Source: Methanobacteriota archaeon (GTDB lineage: Archaea; Methanobacteriota; Methanobacteria; Methanobacteriales; Methanobacteriaceae). Taken from it: a DNA stretch of 64,000 nt. Below the pieces are notes generated by a model. The model was not told the origin of the DNA, ran no database searches, and saw only the letters and a list, made by a program, of their open reading frames with translations. This document shows positions 1 through 9,029 of this stretch, piece by piece. The position numbers and the translations under genes are program-made. The DNA is taken from NCBI GenBank assembly GCA_023440975.1, contig JAEZRD010000045.1, forward strand, positions 6,529-70,528, given 5' to 3'. Position 1 is the stretch's first letter, and each line of letters opens with the position of its first letter.

Positions 1-798
1 CACATCTCCTAATTTATCCTTAAGAACTGAATCATTTTGAAGAATAAGATCAGATTCAACAGCATGCCCCAAAGCTTCATGTATAAATACTCCAGTCAAT
101 TCATTATCTGTTATAATTGGGAATTTTCCTGAAGGAGGAGTATTAGCATTTAAAAGTCTTACAGCTTTTTCTCCTACTTTTCTACCGAAACTTTCAATAT
201 CTGCATCTTTAAGTACTTCATAACCTTTAACTCCACCTAAACTTCCATGACCAAACTGAATCAAGTTTCCTGAAGAAGCAACAGTATTTAACCATAATCC
301 GACTCTGGTTTCGTTTTGAATAATTTCAGTACCTTCACTTGTCACTATTGCAGTTTCAGATTCACTATCTTGATAATTAAGTGTTGTACTAATTACATTA
401 TCTATAAGTGCACTTTTATTTGCATCTGCCATTAATTCTTTTTTTTCATCAATATCTACATCATTGACAGAAATTTTTCGAGGAGTTTTGACTTTATCTT
501 TAATAATTTCTGTTTCTGCAAGTTTTACATTTCCTTTCAATGATTTAGATATTTTAATGGCAGTTTTTGATATTTCTTCTAATTTGTTTAAATCATTAGT
601 ATAAGCAAATCCCCAGGCTCCATTATTTAAAACTCTTATTCTTGCTCCATTAGAAATTCCAGTGTTAATTTCTTGAACTTTATTATCTTTCATTACAATA
701 TTAGTATTGTTTCCGTTTCCTGCATAAATATCTGCATAATCAACTTTATCTTCAATTTTATTAATTATTTTTTTGAAAAGGTCTATTTCTGATTCCAT
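1..798 (-). CDS. tldD: TldD/PmbA-family metalloprotease TldD, C-terminus cut off by window edge
   Basis: The reading frame is open from an ATG at 798 to the window edge, giving the first 266 residues; the family is usually about 440-480 residues, so the C-terminal part lies outside. The zinc-protease motif HEALGHA is at residues 240-246 (pattern HExxxH, with H240, E241 and H244/H245 region), which marks the TldD rather than the PmbA/TldE subunit. TldD acts with TldE in the cytoplasm, cutting small unfolded or modified peptides. A Shine-Dalgarno-like GGTAGGGA precedes the ATG on the minus strand and a TATA-like element lies at 824-835. The partner gene is not in the window. Family is certain; the peptide substrate is unknown. 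Confidence 0.9.
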   Translation of the reverse strand, partial: MESEIDLFKKIINKIEDKVDYADIYAGNGNNTNIVMKDNKVQEINTGISNGARIRVLNNGAWGFAYTNDLNKLEEISKTAIKISKSLKGNVKLAETEIIKDKVKTPRKISVNDVDIDEKKELMADANKSALIDNVISTTLNYQDSESETAIVTSEGTEIIQNETRVGLWLNTVASSGNLIQFGHGSLGGVKGYEVLKDADIESFGRKVGEKAVRLLNANTPPSGKFPIITDNELTGVFIHEALGHAVESDLILQNDSVLKDKLGDV

Positions 799-823
799 TT
801 TTTCCCTACCTTAATAATTTTTT

Positions 824-835
824 GTATTATATAAG
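824..835 (-). promoter_or_regulatory. TATA-like element upstream of tldD
   Basis: On the minus strand this reads CTTATATAATAC, about 26-37 bases before the tldD start. Spacing allows a short leader that contains the GGTAGGGA ribosome binding site. Inferred from sequence only. Confidence 0.4.
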
Positions 836-1192
836 TTTAAGTTTTAATTCTTCTTTACATTATTGTTTTTACTTATGTTTTTTAATGATATAAATTTTTG
901 TTAGTAATCTTTCTAATATTTAATATTTTGATAATTATAATTTTTTTTATAAACTTTTTAAAAATTATTTTAGATTAATATTATCATTAATGCATTAAGA
1001 ATCTTTTTAATTGTTTTAAAATTCTTAAAAAAATTCATTAATTTTATATAGAATAAAATTTTTAATGTAAATTAATATAATGATTGTTTTAATATATTAA
1101 AGGGTTTTTATTAAAATTTTAAAATCATTTGTTATCAACTAACTTTTATTAAGGGAATAAAATTTAGTTTACAGAATTTATCTAAAATTTTT
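836..1192. other. AT-rich intergenic spacer between divergent genes
   Basis: This roughly 360-base spacer separates tldD (minus) from the secreted zinc-ribbon protein (plus). It is very AT-rich. A plus-strand TTTTATATAG at 1043-1052 could be a TATA box for the downstream gene, but it would imply a leader of about 140 bases. I see no open frame, RNA fold or repeat that stands out. Confidence 0.5.
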
Positions 1193-1210
1193 TTGGGAGA
1201 GTTTGATAAT

Positions 1211-1753
1211 TTGAAATTAAATACTAAAATATTAATTATATCTTTAATTTTTGTTTGTTTTATTACTGTAAGTGCTGTTTCAGCCATTAATACAATTACT
1301 GTTACTGCTAAACCAAGTGCAGGTGAAAAAATGGAGTATAAAGAGTATACTACGGTATTTTTAAATCATTGTCCATTATGTAATCATTCGGGCACATTAT
1401 CTTTTAATCCAAAAGGTACGGCTGAAGGAGAAATTACATGTTCTCATTGTGATGCTGATTATTGTGCGGTTACAGGTAAAGATAAAAATGGTGGAGGATC
1501 TAGGGCTACTTTAACTATAATTAAACAATATTCTAATGGTACAGTATCTTCTAATTATTCTAATGGTGTATCTTTGGGTGATGTTAGTAATGAAGAGTTT
1601 GAATCTAATTTTAGTAATGTTTCTTCTTCAGATAATTCTTCACAAAATGTTAATCCTTTAGTTGCAGATTTTAACTATTCTATTTATACATTTAATAATT
1701 TGTTTTTTAAATATTATAATAAAGTTTCTCAATCTTTAGGTGTTTTATTTTAA
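1211..1753 (+). CDS. Secreted protein with a four-cysteine zinc-ribbon-like domain
   Basis: I place the start at TTG 1211 (180 residues), because GGGAGAG at 1195-1201 is then about 9 bases upstream; a longer reading from TTG 1193 would include the ribosome binding site itself. The N-terminus is a signal peptide: MKLNTK, a hydrophobic stretch, then cleavage probably after SAVSA. The mature part has CPLC followed about 30 residues on by CSHCDADYC, a metal-ribbon-like module that I associate with secreted and cell-wall-related proteins of Methanobacteriales. The C-terminal half is rich in Asn and Ser. It stands alone in an AT-rich region. Exported location is well supported; function is unknown. 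It may bind or process pseudomurein, but that is a guess. Confidence 0.6.
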   Translation: MKLNTKILIISLIFVCFITVSAVSAINTITVTAKPSAGEKMEYKEYTTVFLNHCPLCNHSGTLSFNPKGTAEGEITCSHCDADYCAVTGKDKNGGGSRATLTIIKQYSNGTVSSNYSNGVSLGDVSNEEFESNFSNVSSSDNSSQNVNPLVADFNYSIYTFNNLFFKYYNKVSQSLGVLF

Positions 1754-1781
1754 TGTTATTTTTTAAGAATTTTTAGATAAC

Positions 1782-1789
1782 TTTATAAA
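1782..1789 (+). promoter_or_regulatory. TATA box for the GMC-type oxidoreductase
   Basis: TTTATAAA lies about 63 bases before the ATG at 1852, leaving room for a start site near 1810 and a leader with the GGTGAG ribosome binding site. Assigned by consensus and spacing only. Confidence 0.45.
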
Positions 1790-1851
1790 CATTAATTAAC
1801 AATCGTTATATTATACTTATTAAAAATCATATATTTAAAAAAGGTGAGAAA

Positions 1852-3063
1852 ATGACTATTGTAATAGGTTCTGGAGCTGGAGGAGCTATAATCGCAATGA
1901 AATTAGCAAAAAATAATTTTCCAGTCACAATAATAGAAAAAGGGCCTTATGTCTCAAGTAAAAATGCATTTGATTATTATGATAAACCTATTGAAGGAAT
2001 AGACTTATTAAAAACTACATGTATAGGTGGTTCTACATTAGTTTCTGCAGGAAATGGGGTAAGATCACTTGAAAAAAATTTCAAAGAAATTGGAATAGAC
2101 TTATCAAATGAATATGATGAAGTAGAGAAACTTTTAAACATTCATCAAATGGATGATAAACATATTGGGGAAGGAACACAAAAATTCATAGATATTGCAA
2201 AAGAATTTGGTTTTGAAGCAATGAAAATGCCAAAATTTATACGTGATGAAGAATGCACAATCTGTGGAAAATGTTCATTTGGATGCCCAAAAGATGCTAA
2301 ATGGAGTTCAAAAGATTTCATTGACATTGCTGTTAAAAATGGTGCAAAATTATTAACTAACACTGAAGCAAATAAATTAATTTTTGAAAATAACAAAATC
2401 AAAGGAGTAGAAATAATAAAAAATAATGAAACTAAAATTATAGAATCAGACCAAATTATACTTGCAGCAGGAGCTATAAATTCTGCAATAATACTCCAAA
2501 AATCAGGTATTAATGCAGGTGAAAAATTATTCTTTGATCCATTTGTAACTGTTGGAGGACTACTCAAAGATATAGGATACAATCAAGAAGTTCAAATGAA
2601 CGCTTTAGCAATTGGGGATAATTATATTTTAGCACCACATTTTTCAACATTTGCAGCAAATTATCTTAAAGAAAACGGTTACGATATTGAAAATAAAGAT
2701 ATTTTAAGTATAATGGTTAAAGTTCCAGATGATGGACTTGGAAAAGTAGAAGAAAATGGTAATGTAATTAAATATAATACTATAAATGATGTGAAAAGAT
2801 TAGCAGAAGGTTCAGCAGCAGCGGGGGCTATTTTGGCTAAGGCGGGTGTAGATCCAACAACTATCACTTCAACAGTATTTAGAGGAGCTCATCCTGGAGG
2901 CACTGCCGCTATTGGTGAAGTAGTAGATAAAAACCTTCAAACTGAAATCGAAGGATTATATGTAGGAGATGCAAGTGTAATTCCTTGGGCTCCTGGAAAA
3001 CCACCAATATTACTTATTTTAGCATTAGCTTTAAGATTAGCAAATCATTTAATTGAAAATTAA
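1852..3063 (+). CDS. FAD-dependent GMC-type oxidoreductase with an embedded [4Fe-4S] motif
   Basis: This 403-residue protein starts with a dinucleotide-binding glycine motif, IGSGAGGA, near residue 5. A ferredoxin-type cysteine cluster, CTICGKCSFGCP (C135, C138, C141, C145), sits in the first half. The C-terminal part carries HPGGTAAIG followed by LYVGDASVIP, typical of glucose-methanol-choline (GMC) flavoproteins. It is shorter than classic GMC oxidases (over 500 residues) and, with the Fe-S motif, is more likely to pass electrons to a ferredoxin-like partner than to oxygen. An anaerobe would not need an oxidase. GGTGAG at 1842-1847 is a good ribosome binding site. It is a single gene, convergent with pyrI. 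The substrate is unknown; a role in reducing lipid isoprenoid chains or an alcohol cannot be decided from sequence. Confidence 0.75.
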   Translation: MTIVIGSGAGGAIIAMKLAKNNFPVTIIEKGPYVSSKNAFDYYDKPIEGIDLLKTTCIGGSTLVSAGNGVRSLEKNFKEIGIDLSNEYDEVEKLLNIHQMDDKHIGEGTQKFIDIAKEFGFEAMKMPKFIRDEECTICGKCSFGCPKDAKWSSKDFIDIAVKNGAKLLTNTEANKLIFENNKIKGVEIIKNNETKIIESDQIILAAGAINSAIILQKSGINAGEKLFFDPFVTVGGLLKDIGYNQEVQMNALAIGDNYILAPHFSTFAANYLKENGYDIENKDILSIMVKVPDDGLGKVEENGNVIKYNTINDVKRLAEGSAAAGAILAKAGVDPTTITSTVFRGAHPGGTAAIGEVVDKNLQTEIEGLYVGDASVIPWAPGKPPILLILALALRLANHLIEN

Positions 3064-3084
3064 ATTCAATTTTTTTCATTTTTT

Positions 3085-3546
3085 TTAGAATTGTTTATTA
3101 ATTTCATCTTCAGAAATTAATCTTTCACAATAATGACATCTTAAAGTAATAGGGTCTCTTTTTAAAACATAAAATTTAGATTTAATTGGTTCTGCAGTGT
3201 TACTAATACATTTTGGATTAATACATTTAATTATGGAATCTAACTCTTCTTGAAGAGTAACTTGTGCTTTAGAAGCAATTTCATAATTTCTAATAATATT
3301 AATAGTAGCTTTTGGAGAAATTAAAGCAACTTGATCAAGTTCATTATTATCAAGTTCTCTATTTTCTATTTTAACAATATCTTTTTTCTCACCATTACTT
3401 GAAGAGACATTAATAGCTAAAGAAACGCTAGATTCTCCATCAGGAAGTCCTAAAATTCTCAATACATATAATGATTTATTTGCTGTAATGTGATCTATAA
3501 CAGTTCCATCTTTAATAGGTTTAACTTTAAGCTCAGGTTTTTTCAT
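3085..3546 (-). CDS. pyrI: Aspartate carbamoyltransferase regulatory chain PyrI
   Basis: The 153-residue protein matches the usual PyrI length. The N-terminal allosteric nucleotide-binding domain (about 1-100) contains GTVIDHI and VLRILGL. The C-terminal zinc domain has four cysteines, C108, C113, C137 and C140, in the order CINPKC and CHYC, which hold the structural zinc that contacts the catalytic subunit. It regulates the first committed step of pyrimidine synthesis in response to nucleotides. pyrB is not adjacent. No clear Shine-Dalgarno is seen before the ATG at 3546, so a short or leaderless transcript is possible. Identification is certain. Confidence 0.96.
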   Translation of the reverse strand: MKKPELKVKPIKDGTVIDHITANKSLYVLRILGLPDGESSVSLAINVSSSNGEKKDIVKIENRELDNNELDQVALISPKATINIIRNYEIASKAQVTLQEELDSIIKCINPKCISNTAEPIKSKFYVLKRDPITLRCHYCERLISEDEINKQF

Positions 3547-3651
3547 ATAAATATGTATATTAAATAATTTATTTAAAATTTATGAAAATGAGTTTATCCA
3601 CAAAAAAATATTGTTTTAAAAAAAAGAAGATTAAGGATAAAAAAAATATCC

Positions 3652-4881
3652 TTAAGAAATAAATGTTTCAACAAATTTAGCATATGCTGGTCTTGTAATA
3701 AATACTCCAACCAATACTCCTAAAATTGTAGTGAAAGCGAAACCAGCAATAGTTCCTATACCACTAGCACCACGTGCAAATCCAATATAAGTTAAAGGCA
3801 ACATAGCAGCAATCAAAGTACCTGCAGATGCAAAAATGATGAATAATGCATTTTTAACATTCATTCTAGCTCTAACCCTTTTATTTTTAGATTTACTTGA
3901 TTGGTGTGATAATACTTCGTCCGTGATAATAATTTGATCATCAACTCCCGTACCAACACTAGCTATCAATCCTGCTATAGCCGCTAAATCTATATTCCAA
4001 CTAATTATTGACGCTATTCCCAATACAATCAGCACTTCTGATAAACTGGTTATTAATATAGGAATAACAAGCATTGGTTTTCTATAACGAATAAATATGA
4101 TTCCACTAATAGCCAAAATAGCAATTATACCTGCTACACAAACTCCTTCTAAGAATTGCTGTCCTAATTCTGCAGAAACCGTATTAGAACCAATTACATG
4201 AACTTTAACTGGTAATGATCCTGTTTTTAATACAGTATAAACAGTATTAGCTTTGGATTGAGTTGCTTGAACAGTATCTTCACTACCCGTAACTTCTAAA
4301 TCCGTTACAGGTTCTCCTGTTGCAAGTTCAGCAGACAAACTTGGAGGATCGTTATCAATCTGTTTACCATCTAAGTACATAATTACTTTATGTCCAGATT
4401 TACCTTTAGCGACCTCAGCAAAATGTTTAGCTCCATCCGTAGTCAAACTAAAAGGCACAATCCATGAAGTTTCACCTTCTACTTTGTAACTTTCAACACT
4501 CGCAACATCATTTCCAGTTAATGCAGTTTGATTATCAATTTTAGCTGTAAAAACTCCAGGATTTCCAATCAGCCGCTCTACTTCCTCTGGAGACTTTCCG
4601 GCCATTTCAATTATCACCCTCTGATCTCCACTTTCACGTACTTTAACATCAGAAACACCATATAAGTTTAAACGTTTATCAAGAACAGTTGTAACAGTTT
4701 TCATTGTACTACTATTAACAGGTTGATCTAATTGTAATTGTATATAAGAACCACCTTTTAAATCTAAACCTTCGTCAATTCCTAAAGTAGCTATACTAAT
4801 TATACTAATTAAAATAACCGCTATCAATAAAATAACTTGTTTATCTTTTAAGAATTCCTTAATCTTTTTATTGCTTTTCAT
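3652..4881 (-). CDS. secD: Protein-export membrane protein SecD
   Basis: The 409-residue archaeal SecD has a first membrane helix near residues 14-30, the DEGLDLKGGSYIQL motif of the family, a large extracytoplasmic region (about 35-240), and five further helices with LAAIAGLIASVGTGVDDQII in the conserved membrane core. It works with SecF at the Sec translocon to support protein export. Its start overlaps the end of secF by 14 bases, and GGAGAG precedes the ATG at 4881, so the two genes are cotranscribed with secF first, the order seen in many archaea. Like other archaeal SecDF pairs it has no SecA-dependent ATPase nearby. Confidence 0.96.
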   Translation of the reverse strand: MKSNKKIKEFLKDKQVILLIAVILISIISIATLGIDEGLDLKGGSYIQLQLDQPVNSSTMKTVTTVLDKRLNLYGVSDVKVRESGDQRVIIEMAGKSPEEVERLIGNPGVFTAKIDNQTALTGNDVASVESYKVEGETSWIVPFSLTTDGAKHFAEVAKGKSGHKVIMYLDGKQIDNDPPSLSAELATGEPVTDLEVTGSEDTVQATQSKANTVYTVLKTGSLPVKVHVIGSNTVSAELGQQFLEGVCVAGIIAILAISGIIFIRYRKPMLVIPILITSLSEVLIVLGIASIISWNIDLAAIAGLIASVGTGVDDQIIITDEVLSHQSSKSKNKRVRARMNVKNALFIIFASAGTLIAAMLPLTYIGFARGASGIGTIAGFAFTTILGVLVGVFITRPAYAKFVETFIS

Positions 4882-5719
4882 CTGATCTCTCCAAGTAAAT
4901 TCTTAAAATAGTTAAATTCATACACCAAGTTGTAATTATATCTGCACATAATCCCATAATTAATACTGAAGAAATACTAGTTAAAGTAGAAGCCTCAGGT
5001 ATTAATATTATAGTTACAAGGTATAAAACAACCATAGCTGCAATAGCTGCAAAAGACATTGTTAAACCAGTTCCCATAGCGTCACTGGCTCTTTTCACAA
5101 CGGTTCCATCATGTCTTTTCAATAAACGTGTAGTCAGTAAAATATCTGTATCTACACTGTAACCAATTAACATTAATAATGCACCAACAGAAGCAATACT
5201 TAAGGATATATGGAATAAAGCCATTCCACCAAGAGCAATTATGATATCACATAACGCTGCAAGTATAACCGCAAATGAAGGTACAATCTCTCTAAATACT
5301 ATAAAAACAGTTATTGCCATAAATAAGAAAGCAAATAATAGTGCCCAATAAACTTGACCCATAGCTTCTTGACTTAAAACAGGCCCAATAGCATTGTAGC
5401 TTACAACTTTCCCATTATCACCTAATGCAGAAGTAAAAGTAGTATCATTCACACCACTAGATAATTCCACCGTAACATGACTTTTATCAGTTCCACTATT
5501 CATCACACTAATACCACTCATACCTAAAGATTGAGATAATTGTGTTTGTAATGCATTCGCACTAATATCATTAGTTAGTTGAACTTCAGCTATGGAACCA
5601 CCTTTTAGTTCAATACCCTCATTAACTCCTTCAAATGCAACAAGAGATAATGCTAAAATGGTTATAATGATAGGAACAAAAATTACTTTTTTGTAAGATT
5701 CCATAAATTTTTCAAACAT
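4868..5719 (-). CDS. secF: Protein-export membrane protein SecF
   Basis: The 283-residue protein has an N-terminal helix, the EGIELKGGSIAEV motif, a short extracytoplasmic loop, and five more membrane helices. SVGALLMLIGYSVDTDILLTTR is the typical SecF core and contains the membrane Asp residues thought to carry protons in the family. It partners SecD. The ribosome binding site is weak (GGTTATGAT before the ATG at 5719). It is the first gene of the secF-secD operon, preceded by an AT-rich leader region with a repeated AATCTAA element. Confidence 0.95.
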   Translation of the reverse strand: MFEKFMESYKKVIFVPIIITILALSLVAFEGVNEGIELKGGSIAEVQLTNDISANALQTQLSQSLGMSGISVMNSGTDKSHVTVELSSGVNDTTFTSALGDNGKVVSYNAIGPVLSQEAMGQVYWALLFAFLFMAITVFIVFREIVPSFAVILAALCDIIIALGGMALFHISLSIASVGALLMLIGYSVDTDILLTTRLLKRHDGTVVKRASDAMGTGLTMSFAAIAAMVVLYLVTIILIPEASTLTSISSVLIMGLCADIITTWCMNLTILRIYLERSDEKQ

Positions 5720-6029
5720 TTTTAATCATAACCATAAAATTATTAAATTTTTTTTAATTAAAATAAAACAAATAATCAATAATTCTTTTATAACCTGATT
5801 TTCATTTTAAATAACAGATTAATAAAGCAAATTTTTAATTATTATAATAAATATTAATAATCTAACTATAAATCTAAAAAATAAATCATATTTAATCTAA
5901 AAATTTCTTTAATTTAAAGTTAGATTAATACATATATTATATAAAATTTGATTTAAAACTTTTGATTATGATTAAAAAAAATTTAAAATTTAGATTAAAA
6001 AAAAATAAAAAAAAGAGAAATTAAACTTC
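5720..6029. promoter_or_regulatory. AT-rich upstream region of secF-secD with repeated AATCTAA element
   Basis: This 310-base spacer lies between the flavodoxin stop and the secF start, both on the minus strand, so it should hold the secFD promoter. On the plus strand AATCTAA followed by A or C occurs at 5859-5866, 5871-5878 and 5894-5901; its complement is at 5919-5926 and 5989-5996. The 5859 and 5926 copies sit within a nearly perfect inverted repeat. A minus-strand TATA-like TTTTATATAA is near 5938-5949. In such AT-rich DNA short repeats can arise by chance. Confidence 0.35.
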
Positions 6030-6521
6030 TTAACTATATAAACTTAAATCTAGTAATCTAGCAATATTAATACTATCCTCTTCGATTTGAGCTAAACTTT
6101 TATCTTTAGTCTTAAGTGTAAATGTTTCAATTACACGAGCCCCTCTAATTTCAACCTTTTCCTGCATTCTTTTAATAGTATTTTTACCTCCAGAACTAGA
6201 CATTGTAGCAAATAAAACAACATCTTTTCCTTTTAAATCTAAACTATCAATCAAAGTAATTATGGCAGGAGTTGGATTACTTGCCCAAGTTGGAGTACCA
6301 ATATAAATTAATTCATAATTAGAAATATCAATAGTTGATGGTCTAATTTCGGTTTTATTTTCTCTAAAAGCATCAATTGAAGAATTAAATTTATTAAAAA
6401 TACCTGTTCTTTTTTTAGTATCTTCAATTCTAATAATATCTGTATCCAATTGTAAGGATAAAGTTTCAGCAACTCTTTTTGTATTTTGACTTTCGGAATA
6501 ATATATAATTAATGTTTTCAT
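6030..6521 (-). CDS. Flavodoxin-family protein
   Basis: I take the ATG at 6521 (163 residues) rather than 6539, because the protein then begins with MKTLIIYYSES, a typical flavodoxin strand and phosphate loop (SESQNTKRVAETL), and GGGGCAAG sits just upstream. YIGTPTWASNPTPAI around residue 95 is the second FMN-binding loop. Such proteins carry electrons in the cytoplasm in place of ferredoxin or act as small FMN-dependent reductases. It stands upstream of no clear partner; argC is the next gene on the same strand, 46 bases away. The family is clear, the redox partner unknown. Confidence 0.8.
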   Translation of the reverse strand: MKTLIIYYSESQNTKRVAETLSLQLDTDIIRIEDTKKRTGIFNKFNSSIDAFRENKTEIRPSTIDISNYELIYIGTPTWASNPTPAIITLIDSLDLKGKDVVLFATMSSSGGKNTIKRMQEKVEIRGARVIETFTLKTKDKSLAQIEEDSINIARLLDLSLYS

Positions 6522-6567
6522 ATTCTTGCCCCATAACAATTATTTATTATCTTTTTTAAAAAAATTT

Positions 6568-7587
6568 TCATGGATGCATTCCATATGTTTCAAGACCTAA
6601 TGTTTCGTCAAAACCACATAAAATATTCATATTATGTATAGCTTGACCAGATGCACCTTTTACTAGATTATCTATAGCAGAAATAATTACTAATCTGCCA
6701 TTTTCATCAATTTCAAAACCACCTATATGCTCATAATTAGATCCTCTAACTGAACTTAAACGAGGAATCTCATCTTCATCCATTATTTTAATAAATGGTT
6801 CATTTTTATATTGTTCAATATAAATATTTCTAATTTCTTCACTAGTAATATTGTTATAATCATCTTTTAAGAAGCTATGATTAGTAGTTAAAATTCCTCT
6901 AATCGCAGGAACTAAATGTGGTGTAAATGATACTTTCACATCTGAAAATAAACCTAACTCTTGTTGAATTTCAGGCATATGTCTATGACTTGTAATTTTA
7001 TAAGGGTTTATATTATCGCCTATGTTTGGATAATGTGTTGAAGTTGTAGGTTTAATTCCTGCTCCACTAACTCCTGTTTTACTATCAAAAATGCATAATT
7101 TTAATAATTTAGCTTTTGATAGGGGAAAAGCAGATAATATAGCTCCAGTAGTAAAACATCCTGGATTTGCTACCAATTTTGCTTTTTTAATTTCTTTTCT
7201 ATGAATTTCTGGAAGACCGTAAACAGCATCAATTTTACCTGTGTGTTTCAAACCATACCATTTTTCATAAATTTCATAATCATTGAATCTATAGTCCCCA
7301 CTTAAATCTATTACTTTAGCTCCAGTTTCTAAAAGATCTGGAACAATTTTCATAGATGCTCCATGAGGGGTTGCAGTAAAAATAATATCTGCATCTATCT
7401 CTTCAGGGGTTTTATTGCTGAATATTAGTCCAGAATCCCTAATATTTGGATGTACTTTGTGAATAGGTGTATTATCATATTTTCTTGAGGTCACATCTTT
7501 TATTTCGACTTCAGGATGATTTAATAAAAATCTTATTAATTCTCCACCAGTATATCCACTTGCTCCTACAATAGCTACATCAATCAT
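6568..7587 (-). CDS. argC: N-acetyl-gamma-glutamyl-phosphate reductase ArgC
   Basis: This 339-residue enzyme reduces N-acetyl-glutamyl-phosphate to the semialdehyde with NADPH in arginine synthesis. The N-terminal [10 protein letters not shown] is the nucleotide-binding loop. The catalytic cysteine is C144 in NPGCFTTGA, and HLVPAIRGI contains the conserved active-site region. GGAG precedes the ATG at 7587. Full length, no anomaly seen. Other arg genes are not adjacent. Confidence 0.97.
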   Translation of the reverse strand: MIDVAIVGASGYTGGELIRFLLNHPEVEIKDVTSRKYDNTPIHKVHPNIRDSGLIFSNKTPEEIDADIIFTATPHGASMKIVPDLLETGAKVIDLSGDYRFNDYEIYEKWYGLKHTGKIDAVYGLPEIHRKEIKKAKLVANPGCFTTGAILSAFPLSKAKLLKLCIFDSKTGVSGAGIKPTTSTHYPNIGDNINPYKITSHRHMPEIQQELGLFSDVKVSFTPHLVPAIRGILTTNHSFLKDDYNNITSEEIRNIYIEQYKNEPFIKIMDEDEIPRLSSVRGSNYEHIGGFEIDENGRLVIISAIDNLVKGASGQAIHNMNILCGFDETLGLETYGMHP

Positions 7588-7695
7588 TTTTTTACTCCAT
7601 CTTAAATAATATTATTATTTTATTTTTTTTAATATATAAAATTTTTTTAATAATAATTTCTTAAAATTAAGAGAATAAGTAAGATTGTTTTTTGT

Positions 7696-8148
7696 TTAAC
7701 AATCATTTAAAACTTCTTTTCCATAAGTAGTTTTTTTAATTTTTTTAATTATCTTACAACTACTATCTAAATCCGCAGTATGATAATCTTTCACTTTTTT
7801 AACTTCAATATTTAAATCTCTTTCTTTAACAGCTTTTCTAAGTTTTTCAAGATCAAAATCCTGATCAGCACCTATAGCAATAATATCGGGTTTAATTTCT
7901 TTAACAATCTCAAACATATCGCCTTCATGTCCTAAATAAGCTTCATCTACTGGTTTTAAAAATTTAATCATTTCTAATCTTTGATTTTCATTAATAATAG
8001 GTATTCTTTTTCTTCGTTTAACTGTTGAATCTTTAGCAACAACAACAATTAACTCAGCATCTTCCCCACCTAATTCTTTTGCTTTTTCTAAATATAATCC
8101 ATGACCTGGATGAAGAATATCAAAAGTTCCACTTGCCATAACTCTCAT
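7696..8148 (-). CDS. ribL: Archaeal FAD synthetase (FMN adenylyltransferase) RibL
   Basis: The 150-residue protein is a nucleotidyltransferase of the cytidylyltransferase-like fold. The signature HPGHG (H13, H16) follows the strand [12 protein letters not shown], and the C-terminal half has [13 protein letters not shown] in place of the usual ISSTxxR region. This pattern fits the archaeal FMN adenylyltransferase RibL, which makes FAD from FMN and ATP or CTP. AGGTG precedes the ATG at 8148. It lies 18 bases from hisA on the same strand and is probably cotranscribed. A glycerol-phosphate cytidylyltransferase is the main alternative, but length and sequence favour RibL. Confidence 0.88.
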   Translation of the reverse strand: MRVMASGTFDILHPGHGLYLEKAKELGGEDAELIVVVAKDSTVKRRKRIPIINENQRLEMIKFLKPVDEAYLGHEGDMFEIVKEIKPDIIAIGADQDFDLEKLRKAVKERDLNIEVKKVKDYHTADLDSSCKIIKKIKKTTYGKEVLNDC

Positions 8149-8166
8149 ATAAATAACACCTTTATT

Positions 8167-8895
8167 TTACTCATATTTTAATGCATCTTCAAGTTTAATT
8201 TTATTCTTATATAATGCTGAACCTATTACAACACCTTTAACTCCAGTAGTAGATAATTTTTCAATATCTTCAATAGTTGTAATTCCTCCAGAATAAACAA
8301 TAGGAATATCTACAGATTTAATAAGTTCTAAAACAGGATTAACATCAAATCCTCCAAGTAGACCTTCAACATCAACATTTGTAAATAATATACTTCCAGC
8401 ACCACGTTCTTTAAATTCATTACTTAACTCAGTAGCAGTTTTATTGATTTTTTCTTTCCAACCTTTAATAACTACTTTAGAATCTTTACTATCTAAAGAA
8501 ATCATGATTCTATCACTGCCATATTCATCAGATAATTTAGATATAATTTCAGGGTGTTCAATCCCCATTGTTCCGATAATTAATCTTTCAATATCAAGAT
8601 TTAATAATTTTTGAGCATATTCTATACTTCTAATTCCTCCACCTAATTGTATTGGAACATTAATTTCTTCTAAAATCTCTTTAATAGTTTTTAAATTAGT
8701 TTTTCCTTCTAAAGTTCCATCAAGATCAATTACATGGATAATATTGGCCCCTTTATCTTCCCAATATCTAGCAACTTTTTCAGGATTTTCAATAACTACT
8801 TGCTCAGTTCCCGGTTCGCCTTGAACTAATTGAACACATTTTCCGCCTTTAATATCTACTGCAGGCATTATCAACATTTTGTCTTCTTTAAACAT
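8167..8895 (-). CDS. hisA: Phosphoribosylformimino-5-aminoimidazole carboxamide ribotide isomerase HisA
   Basis: HisA (242 residues) catalyses the Amadori isomerisation of ProFAR to PRFAR in histidine synthesis. It shows the half-barrel repeat: [13 protein letters not shown] at the N-terminus with catalytic D14, and a second phosphate loop with [13 protein letters not shown] near the C-terminus. QLGGGIRS is the first phosphate-binding loop. The start at 8895 has only a weak GGTTATT upstream; Met7 ([10 protein letters not shown]) is a possible alternative and would place the catalytic Asp at the usual position 8. Confidence 0.95.
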   Translation of the reverse strand: MFKEDKMLIMPAVDIKGGKCVQLVQGEPGTEQVVIENPEKVARYWEDKGANIIHVIDLDGTLEGKTNLKTIKEILEEINVPIQLGGGIRSIEYAQKLLNLDIERLIIGTMGIEHPEIISKLSDEYGSDRIMISLDSKDSKVVIKGWKEKINKTATELSNEFKERGAGSILFTNVDVEGLLGGFDVNPVLELIKSVDIPIVYSGGITTIEDIEKLSTTGVKGVVIGSALYKNKIKLEDALKYE

Positions 8896-8967
8896 TTTTA
8901 ATAACCATAATATTATTTTTAATTATAAAATTCATTTTACTTTTCAAAATTTTTATTAATATTAATA

Positions 8968-8977
8968 TTTATAAAAT
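8968..8977 (+). promoter_or_regulatory. TATA-like element upstream of truA
   Basis: TTTATAAAAT lies about 53-62 bases before the truA ATG in the divergent hisA/truA spacer. Consensus and position only. Confidence 0.35.
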
Positions 8978-9029
8978 ATGATATATATTTTAAGTAAAAA
9001 TTTTAAAAAAAATTATTGATTGATGTCAA

